Notes under the pieces: generated by a model
The model's database searches: none
Told to the model about the DNA's origin: nothing
The model's input: the letters and a program-made list of their open reading frames with translations, nothing else
In this document: positions 41,293-46,525 of the stretch, one piece after another
How positions within the stretch are numbered: position 1 is the stretch's first letter
How the letters are laid out: every line of letters begins with the position of its first letter
Assembly (NCBI RefSeq): GCF_001984095.1
Contig: NZ_LYVQ01000018.1
Location: 1-46,525 of the forward strand
Origin: Pelomonas sp. KK5
Lineage (GTDB): Bacteria; Pseudomonadota; Gammaproteobacteria; Burkholderiales; Burkholderiaceae_C
DNA: 46,525 bases
Reading direction: 5' to 3'
Program-made: the position numbers and the translations under genes

Positions 41293-43368
41293 TCAGAGGT
41301 TTCCGAAGATGTTCGGCGAGGTGGCACCGGCTCGCAGTTTTTTCGATGCGCCGAACGGGCTCTCAGCGCTTGAATCGTCTGGCTCGACCTCTGTTCGTGC
41401 GGCGTACTCCGCGAGATGGTCACGAACTTCAGGAGCCAGGTTGATGTATTGCTCGTTGCCGAGTCCATGGCGATTCATAAAACTGACTACGCCAGCAAGG
41501 ACTGCCTCGGCGGCATCTTGCGTCTTCGCGGCCTCCCCAAGACCTTGCAGAACGCCCATGATGAGTTGAGGATCGTCGGCCCTCCCAGCAATTCCTTCGT
41601 TCTTACGAGCCGCCCTGCATGCCTTGCGGAATTCCAGCGTGTGCGGCATCGAATTGAACTCGGCGAGCAGCATGACCGGGAAGACCAAGTCGGGACGCTC
41701 AAGTGGAACCGCGTGTGCGTACCTAGCGTCCTCTTGGACGTAGAGATGGATCCGCCTGTCCCGCAGGTATCGCAACTCGGGATGGTCTGCCAGTTCACGT
41801 GACCCGTACTTGCCGGAGAAATTGATGCGCCACGGTCCGCTGCTCCCGCGCTGCCGAGTGAGGGTCGCTGTATAGCGCGGCAGCAGCTTCCAGAGGTTGA
41901 CCTTGGTGTTCTCGTCGAACGGCTTGTCGAAAGCCTTCTGCGTCACCAAGCGATCCTGCAGAAGCGTCAGCGGACTTACACCGCCACAAGCTGCGTTGGG
42001 ACGCGCATTCCAGTTTCTGCAATAGACATCGAGCAACTCCTCTGCCAGCGGCAGGGCCAGGTGATACCGGACGGCTGCGTTCTCTGGCTGCCTGCGGGAC
42101 GGTGACTGTGGCCCAGTACCAGTGGATGCGGGCAGCAGCTCGATGAACGCGGCGAGGTGCGCAAAGTAGCCTTCTATGCATGAACGGGCGGTTGGTTCTC
42201 CAACGCGCTCGCTGACGACATTGCAATGAAGCACCTGGCGGGCAACGTCCAACGATTCGGCGGAAAGATGACTTGCATCCGCGTCCAACGCTAGTTCACG
42301 CCATAGCCGTGGGCCAATTCCTGGAACCTCGGCTGGATATGCCGCATCCTTCGAGTAGCAAAAATTCTTATTTTCGATCGTTAAGTTGTATCGCGGCTGC
42401 GGTTGAAGCGCACGTACCAGCAGCCGCTTTACGTCATTGGTGTCGTATCTAGTTCGGACACTGAGCGCACTCGACATGCAAACCCGGCTTTCGTGATCGA
42501 CGGCAGCTAGCGCCCAAGGCCGTCGACAGCCGATGGAGATGAAGCGATTTCCCGGCGCGGGTACGGACAGCTCAAAGCTGCTATGTGCTCTGTGCTCATC
42601 CAGCTCCAACCTGTCAAGCGCGGTACCTTCCCTGCGTGAGAATCCGCGTCGATCCGCATTCTGGTCACGCTGAGCCAACTTGCCAGCTTCGTCTCCCAGC
42701 TCATTTCTGACGGTGGCGACGTGCTGGTCCCATTTGCGCGCGCTGTACCACTCCCAGATTGCGTTCTCGCCTTTGCGAGAGGTGTCGTATGGCCACTCAC
42801 TGCGGTCATCCAGCCCATGCGCGCGGCATAACGAATGAAAGGCTTGCACAAGGGCTCGGCGATTGATCATGGCGACGGGCGGCGCGTTCCCGATGCATCG
42901 CGTACGAGAGAATCGGACCATTTCGCGGTGAATGTCGGGGTACTTGGCGAAGCAGTCGGCCAAGACTCCTGAACGTCCGCGCCCCTCGGCGGCCTCGATC
43001 GGATCGAAAGGAAGCCGGCGCACTGGTTTCTTCCTGCGCGGGTTTTTGAATCCCGGCACACAGACGTGCAAGCCAAGCATCCGCCCGGTGATCGGATCGC
43101 GCAGGATTGCGCGCTCAACGAGGCGTCTGGCCGCCAGCGCCGAGAGGCCGGTGACGTTTTTGATCTCCCGCTCAGGCGCCAGCGCCCACCAGAGTCTGAC
43201 GGCCGCACACCTGGCCGCGTAAGTGGCGCGATGCGCGAAGTCGATCGTGTCAATGGCGGGAAATGGGAGCTTATCGATGTCCCCTGCGTCGGCAAGAATT
43301 TCTGAACGGCTACGCCTGGGAAGAATGGCTCCGCGGAAACGCCCGGCCCGTTCACAGTTGGTCTTCAT
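41293..43368 (-). CDS. tnsB: TnsB/TniA-like DDE transposase
   Basis: The 691-residue protein has the length of TnsB/TniA (about 600-700) and starts after GGGGGTGA, overlapping the end of the TnsA-like gene by 17 bases. The retroviral-integrase-type core shows Asp257 in RLELDEH, a second acidic cluster in LALDADASHL (Asp362, Asp364) and Glu399 in CIEGYFA. The D-to-E spacing of 35-37 fits the DD(35)E pattern. A Mu-like C-terminal domain follows (NFSGKYGSRELADHPELRYL). The N-terminus carries helical DNA-binding sequence. It joins 3' ends of the element to target DNA. Its neighbours and order match Tn7-like elements. Confidence 0.88.
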   Translation of the reverse strand: MKTNCERAGRFRGAILPRRSRSEILADAGDIDKLPFPAIDTIDFAHRATYAARCAAVRLWWALAPEREIKNVTGLSALAARRLVERAILRDPITGRMLGLHVCVPGFKNPRRKKPVRRLPFDPIEAAEGRGRSGVLADCFAKYPDIHREMVRFSRTRCIGNAPPVAMINRRALVQAFHSLCRAHGLDDRSEWPYDTSRKGENAIWEWYSARKWDQHVATVRNELGDEAGKLAQRDQNADRRGFSRREGTALDRLELDEHRAHSSFELSVPAPGNRFISIGCRRPWALAAVDHESRVCMSSALSVRTRYDTNDVKRLLVRALQPQPRYNLTIENKNFCYSKDAAYPAEVPGIGPRLWRELALDADASHLSAESLDVARQVLHCNVVSERVGEPTARSCIEGYFAHLAAFIELLPASTGTGPQSPSRRQPENAAVRYHLALPLAEELLDVYCRNWNARPNAACGGVSPLTLLQDRLVTQKAFDKPFDENTKVNLWKLLPRYTATLTRQRGSSGPWRINFSGKYGSRELADHPELRYLRDRRIHLYVQEDARYAHAVPLERPDLVFPVMLLAEFNSMPHTLEFRKACRAARKNEGIAGRADDPQLIMGVLQGLGEAAKTQDAAEAVLAGVVSFMNRHGLGNEQYINLAPEVRDHLAEYAARTEVEPDDSSAESPFGASKKLRAGATSPNIFGNL

Positions 43369-44086
43369 GGGTCACCCCCAGGCTGACCAACCACCGCATG
43401 TTCAGAGGCGACTCTGCGATGGGAAGCTGTACCCTGCCGGCACGCCAGAGGCGGGCCGCCGCGACCTGCATTGCCAAATCACTGGCGCCGACAACGGCTG
43501 CCAACTCGGAGATGGTGCGAGGCCCATCAACAAGTCGCAGCATCGCTTGCGATTCGATGCCTGTTGTATCGATGACCTGGCCTGAGTGAAGAACGTTTTG
43601 CAAGCCCAAGCGGCCGCGCAGTTCATGGCGCCGCTCTGCGAAGAACTTCCACGGCATCAAGCGGTAGCCTGCTCCTGCAGCTTCCGCGAACTCCTGCTTA
43701 GCATTTACCCCCCGCGAATTGCCGCCCTCTGCAGAGACGCAGTCCCAGTACACGACGGATCCCGACCGCAATGCAACCTTCAGAGGGAGCTTGGTGGTTC
43801 TGGTCTTGCCTTCGATCTTGTAGCTGATGACCAGGTTCACGACCTGGACATCGACAACGAGCGGCTCCGTCTCTGCCCAGGCAAAGAGCGCCTCTTCCAG
43901 GCGGTTGTTCAAGCACACCTGGCTGGAGTACAGGCTTAAGGCGTGGTGTTCGCTGAAGCCCTTGCGCCGTGCCGTTCGCGGAGACAGCGGCTCAGCTGGC
44001 GTGACAGGGGCGGCGGTGCGCCGGACAGGCAAGTTGAACGGGACCAGAATGGAGCCGATCCTACGGAATTGCGAGGGGAAACTCAT
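43352..44086 (-). CDS. tnsA: TnsA-like endonuclease
   Basis: 244 residues from ATG 44086; an ATG at 44125 would add 13. The catalytic part has Glu64/65 in NRLEEALFAW, then beta-rich NLVISYKIEGKTRTTKLP, Asp115 in VVYWDCVSAE and Lys130 in NAKQE. The Glu-Asp spacing is close to that of Tn7 TnsA (E63, D114, K132), so a restriction-enzyme-like nuclease that cuts 5' ends is likely. The C-terminal ~100 residues look like a winged helix (SELAAVVGASDLAMQVAAARLWRAGRV). It is the first gene of the operon and lies at the outer edge of the module, as tnsA does near the right end of Tn7. With TnsB it would give cut-and-paste transposition. Confidence 0.85.
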   Translation of the reverse strand: MSFPSQFRRIGSILVPFNLPVRRTAAPVTPAEPLSPRTARRKGFSEHHALSLYSSQVCLNNRLEEALFAWAETEPLVVDVQVVNLVISYKIEGKTRTTKLPLKVALRSGSVVYWDCVSAEGGNSRGVNAKQEFAEAAGAGYRLMPWKFFAERRHELRGRLGLQNVLHSGQVIDTTGIESQAMLRLVDGPRTISELAAVVGASDLAMQVAAARLWRAGRVQLPIAESPLNMRWLVSLGVTHEDQL

Positions 44087-44130
44087 GTTGCTTTGCCAGA
44101 TTGACAAACTGCGAGACAAAGCCATCCCCC

Positions 44131-44152
44131 GACCCCCTTGACGCCGGGGGTC
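44131..44152. other. GC-rich hairpin upstream of tnsA
   Basis: GACCCCC (44131-44137) and GGGGGTC (44146-44152) form a 7-bp stem with an 8-base loop. It lies 45 bases upstream of the tnsA start, and just upstream of the alternative start at 44125. It could act on tnsA mRNA or as a protein-binding site. Confidence 0.35.
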
Positions 44153-44266
44153 GAGCGTCCCATACTAGGAGTGCGTTCCGGCAAGTTCGCATCTCTCTAG
44201 TACCGAACGTGGCTTCGGTCTGGCCAGTGAGCCGCTCTAGGCTTCCTTTCGGCGTTACTAAGGAAA

Positions 44267-44289
44267 CCCCTGACGGGATCCGTCAGGGG
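44267..44289 (-). terminator. Stem-loop on the minus strand upstream of tnsA
   Basis: CCCCTGACGG and CCGTCAGGGG form a perfect 10-bp stem with the 3-base loop GAT. Reading the minus strand, it is followed by TTTCCTT, so it could end transcription coming from the right and insulate the tns operon. Confidence 0.45.
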
Positions 44290-44429
44290 GCGTCCCCTCC
44301 CCTGTTGATCAGCGCATGAACGCCTTGCTCAGAGGTATGGGTAGCGTCGAGGATATAGCCTCGTCGATACCGTTGCAACAGACTTCTCGGCGGCGTGCCG
44401 ATACTTCGGCGGCGTCAGTTTCATGGCAA

Positions 44430-44466
44430 TTTATTTAAATCTACATTGAATATAGATTTAAATAAA
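44430..44466. repeat. Perfect AT-rich inverted repeat, 14-bp arms
   Basis: TTTATTTAAATCTA (44430-44443) and TAGATTTAAATAAA (44453-44466) flank a 9-base loop. In such a GC-rich window a perfect AT-only repeat stands out. It may be an operator or promoter element for the tns operon, or a transposase or host-factor site. Confidence 0.5.
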
Positions 44467-44610
44467 CAGTGCCGAAATTTTCATTGGCGACAGTGACTTA
44501 CCCGCATGTCTTGGATGCGGTTCCGCCAAGATCGGTGCAGACCATCTAGGCGCGCGGCTCCCTCCAGAGGGGCTTCCGTATTGCTTTGCGCTCACGGGTG
44601 AGTCGCATTG

Positions 44611-44649
44611 AATGGCGCCCACTTTTTAATATCAACCAAGGGCGCCATT
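44611..44649. repeat. Inverted repeat AATGGCGCCC / GGGCGCCATT
   Basis: Perfect 10-bp arms at 44611-44620 and 44640-44649 flank a 19-base AT-rich spacer. It is the nearest strong repeat to the presumed element end and may be a protein-binding site. Confidence 0.4.
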
Positions 44650-44887
44650 TTGGTTCACCAAGATCATAGATTCAGGCGATATCGCTCGACCAGATCGTCA
44701 TTCCCATGACGAGCGCACCTTAGATCGAGAAACACCTGCCCGACCGGCGGCAAAGGCACATTTACTCGTTGACGACCGCTTGAATCAATGACACGAAGCG
44801 ATTCAGCACGCAGTATCCTGAGTCTGCCTCAAGAAAATCAACTAGTTGCGCGAGGAACCTCTAGAGCGGAGTGCGCCTAGCGGTCCA

Positions 44888-44921
44888 CAAGCTCAGGCCA
44901 TGCCGGCCCAAGCTGAGCTTG
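44888..44921 (-). terminator. Inverted repeat CAAGCTCAG / CTGAGCTTG after the MFS gene
   Basis: Arms 44888-44896 and 44913-44921 with a GC-rich 16-base middle lie ~50 bases past the MFS stop. It could be a terminator for that gene, although the T-run is missing, or lie at the element boundary. Confidence 0.35.
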
Positions 44922-44971
44922 CCAACCACACTGCTTGATGCGGCCACCCGTGCCGATGAAGCGCTGGGCCA

Positions 44972-46192
44972 TCAACCCTGCTGTGCTTCCCTACCCGGTC
45001 CGTGGCGCAGCGCCAGCCAGGCGCCGAGGGTCATCGCCACCAGGGCGAAGCCGGGCCCGCCCAGCGCGCCGACATGGTCGACCAGCACGCCGCCGCCAAC
45101 GGCGCCGCTGGCGATCGCCACCTGGAAGCCCGCCACCAGCAGACCGCCGGCCGCCTCGGCCTGGTCCGGCGCGGCGCGCACGATCCAGGTCTGGAAGCCC
45201 ACCGGGAACGCGCCAAAGGCAAGGCCCCACAGCGGCAGCGCAATGGCCGTGACCACGGCCGACTGGCCGCCCGCCAGCAGGCAGGCCGCCAGCGCCGCGA
45301 TCAGCGCCGCGGCCAGCACGATCGCATGCCGCTCGCTGCGGCCGGCCAGCCAGCCGCCGAGCAGGTTGCCGAAGAAGCCCGCGACGCCATAGCCCAGCAG
45401 CACCCCCGAAACCGCGCCGGGCGACAGGTGCGCCACCTGCTCCATCAGCGGCCGGATGTAGGTGAAGCCGGCGAAGTGGCCGGAGATCACCAGCAGCACC
45501 GCAAGCAGGGCCACGCGCACCGGCGGCCGCCTCAGCAGTTCGGCCAGCACGCGCAGGTTCGGCTCGCCGAGCGGAGGCATGGCCGGCAGCGTCGCGAACT
45601 GCACCAGCCACGTCAGCACGCTCACCACGCCTGCCGCGATGAAGGCGCTGCGCCAGCCCCAGGTCTCGCCCATCCAGGCGCCGATCGGCGCGGCGCAGAC
45701 GGTGGCGACCGATACGCCGGCCAGGATCAGCGACATCGCCCGGGCGAACTGCGCCTCCGGCACCAGCCGCATCGTCAGCGCTGCCGACATCGACCAGAAG
45801 CCCCCCAGCGCGATGCCCAGCAGCACCCGTGCCGCCAGCAGGCCGCCGAGGCTGCCGGCCGTGGCGGCCAGCGTGTTGGACACCACCAGCAGCAGGCTCA
45901 GCGCGAGCATCACGAGCCGGCGGTCCAGCCGCCGCGTCAGCAGCGGCAGCGAGGGCGCGGCCACCGCGCCGACCAGCGCCGTCGCGGTGACCGCCTGGCC
46001 GGCGGCGCCATCGCTGACGCCGAGGTCGGCGGCCATCGCGGTCAGCAGGCTGGCCGGCAGGAACTCGGCCATCACCAGGCCGAAGACGCCCAGCGTCATC
46101 GACCCCACCGCGGGCCAGTGCGTCGGGGACCTCGCCGCGGCCGGCGCGAGGCCGGCATCGTCGAGGCAGGCGGAGCAGTCGGAAGAACTCAC
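44972..46192 (-). CDS. MFS transporter, NepI-like (DHA1 family)
   Basis: The 406-residue protein has about twelve hydrophobic helices. The first is SMTLGVFGLVMAEFLPASLL, which carries the 'EFLP' turn characteristic of NepI-type purine-nucleoside and drug efflux pumps. The cytoplasmic loop 2-3 motif has LTRRLDRRL. A polar loop after helix 6 (LPAMPPLGEPNLRVLAELLRRPP) separates the two halves. Start is GTG at 46192, with AGGA 10 bases upstream. It is divergent from the AraC-type gene with only ~36 bases between, so the regulator likely controls it. Substrate uncertain. Confidence 0.88.
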   Translation of the reverse strand: MSSSDCSACLDDAGLAPAAARSPTHWPAVGSMTLGVFGLVMAEFLPASLLTAMAADLGVSDGAAGQAVTATALVGAVAAPSLPLLTRRLDRRLVMLALSLLLVVSNTLAATAGSLGGLLAARVLLGIALGGFWSMSAALTMRLVPEAQFARAMSLILAGVSVATVCAAPIGAWMGETWGWRSAFIAAGVVSVLTWLVQFATLPAMPPLGEPNLRVLAELLRRPPVRVALLAVLLVISGHFAGFTYIRPLMEQVAHLSPGAVSGVLLGYGVAGFFGNLLGGWLAGRSERHAIVLAAALIAALAACLLAGGQSAVVTAIALPLWGLAFGAFPVGFQTWIVRAAPDQAEAAGGLLVAGFQVAIASGAVGGGVLVDHVGALGGPGFALVAMTLGAWLALRHGPGREAQQG

Positions 46193-46228
46193 CGGGGATT
46201 CCTTTCTGTTGTACTTGCAGGAGCACGG

Positions 46229-46525
46229 ATGCTAGGTCTACGATTCCGGCGTTTGAATGCCGAGGAAACCGAATTGCTTGCCTTTTCGTCCGATTCCCTG
46301 ACCCAGCCCGGCGAGCGCGACCTGCTGAGCCGGATCCTGCTGGACCTGCGGCTGGATGGTGTCGAGTACGGCCGCTGCCTGATGCGCGCGCCCTGGGCCG
46401 TCGCCTTCCCCGCGCAACGCTCGGCGCGCTTCCATTTCGTCGGCAGCGGCGGCTGCTGGCTGCGCACGCCGACGACCGACTGGCAGCAGTTGCGTGCCGG
46501 CGATGCGGTGCTGCTCCCGCTGGGC
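46229..46525 (+). CDS. AraC-family regulator, N-terminal part (runs off the window)
   Basis: The frame starts at ATG 46229 after AGGAG and is open to the last base of the window, giving 99 residues. The visible sequence is the cupin-like sensor domain of the AraC subgroup with DPLSRILLDLRLDG-like start (here DLLSRILLDLRLDGVEYGRC), then LMRAPWAVAFPAQRSARFHFV and a 'GDAVLLPLG' turn. The DNA-binding HTH lies beyond the window. Such regulators often sit divergent from an MFS efflux gene and respond to its substrate, as here. Confidence 0.8.
   Translation, partial: MLGLRFRRLNAEETELLAFSSDSLTQPGERDLLSRILLDLRLDGVEYGRCLMRAPWAVAFPAQRSARFHFVGSGGCWLRTPTTDWQQLRAGDAVLLPLG

Larger units (their letters stand above)
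44087..44971. other. Gene-free stretch with several inverted repeats; probable region of the Tn7-like right end
   Basis: About 885 bases between tnsA and the chromosomal MFS gene. It contains GC-rich hairpins, a perfect AT-rich palindrome, a 10-bp repeat pair, and a hairpin next to the MFS gene. Together with lower GC content this suggests the transposon end with its transposase sites and the tns promoter. No gene or tRNA is apparent, and I could not place the last base of the element. Confidence 0.5.

Noticed and set aside
44720-44739. TTAGATC-N6-CACCTGC as a proven terminal repeat
   Set aside because: It is in direct orientation relative to the left copies and its spacing differs by one, so I do not claim paired transposon ends.
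1-46525. CRISPR arrays, rRNA or tRNA genes
   Set aside because: I saw no repeat-spacer pattern or cloverleaf candidate, including near the suspected island ends; I could not run a covariance search.

Overview
The window is GC-rich DNA from what looks like a betaproteobacterium (Burkholderiales). This rests on a granule-associated phasin of the Burkholderiales type, the codon usage, and an NepI-like MFS gene divergent from an AraC-type regulator. The ends look like ordinary chromosome. At the left are a 5'-truncated TonB-C-domain gene, a Gfo/Idh/MocA oxidoreductase and a phasin (2-1989). At the right are the MFS transporter and the start of the AraC gene (44972-46525). Between them is a long accessory region, probably one composite mobile island carrying conflict (defence) genes.

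Layout. (1) 2352-5648: a secreted giant with SpvB-like, FG-GAP/VCBS, MORN and TonB-C-like parts, of uncertain membership. (2) 5649-6183: a gene-free stretch with three copies of a short repeat, possibly near the left edge of the island. (3) 6184-7769: a trypsin-fold protein and an unknown partner. (4) 14545 down to 7776, minus strand: a seven-gene run with a KfrA/TnpT-like DNA-binding protein, its small partner, a DUF3800 protein, a CoiA-like nuclease, an HNH-like protein, a HEPN-motif protein and a broken KAP NTPase. (5) 14666-15781: a tyrosine recombinase divergent from the KfrA-like gene, with a palindrome between them, like the TnpS/TnpT cointegrate-resolution module of Tn4651-type transposons. 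(6) 15815-25309: a patchwork of single defence-like genes (coiled-coil membrane protein, truncated DUF4238 gene, large CoiA-like protein, PIN-like/HEPN-like pair, SIR2-like protein, small hypotheticals, an XRE regulator). (7) 25820-38396: an eight-gene same-strand operon. (8) 44086 down to 39046: a Tn7-like transposition module, tnsA-tnsB-tnsC-tniQ, preceded by several inverted repeats.

The most striking unit is the operon at 25820-38396. It encodes an alpha/beta hydrolase, a secreted protein, a membrane protein, a trypsin-like protease, a two-HKD phospholipase D-family protein, a second trypsin, a third trypsin fused to an EAD-like N-terminus and a P-loop-like C-terminus that has lost its Walker A lysine, and a 1073-residue STAND NTPase with helical repeats. 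Tight stop/start overlaps indicate coordinated expression. My inference is a STAND-sensed, protease-relayed immunity or cell-death system whose effectors attack lipid or nucleic acid. The Tn7-like module lies just beyond it, with tnsA outermost, as expected if the island is cargo of a Tn7-like element. I could not locate the element ends with certainty.
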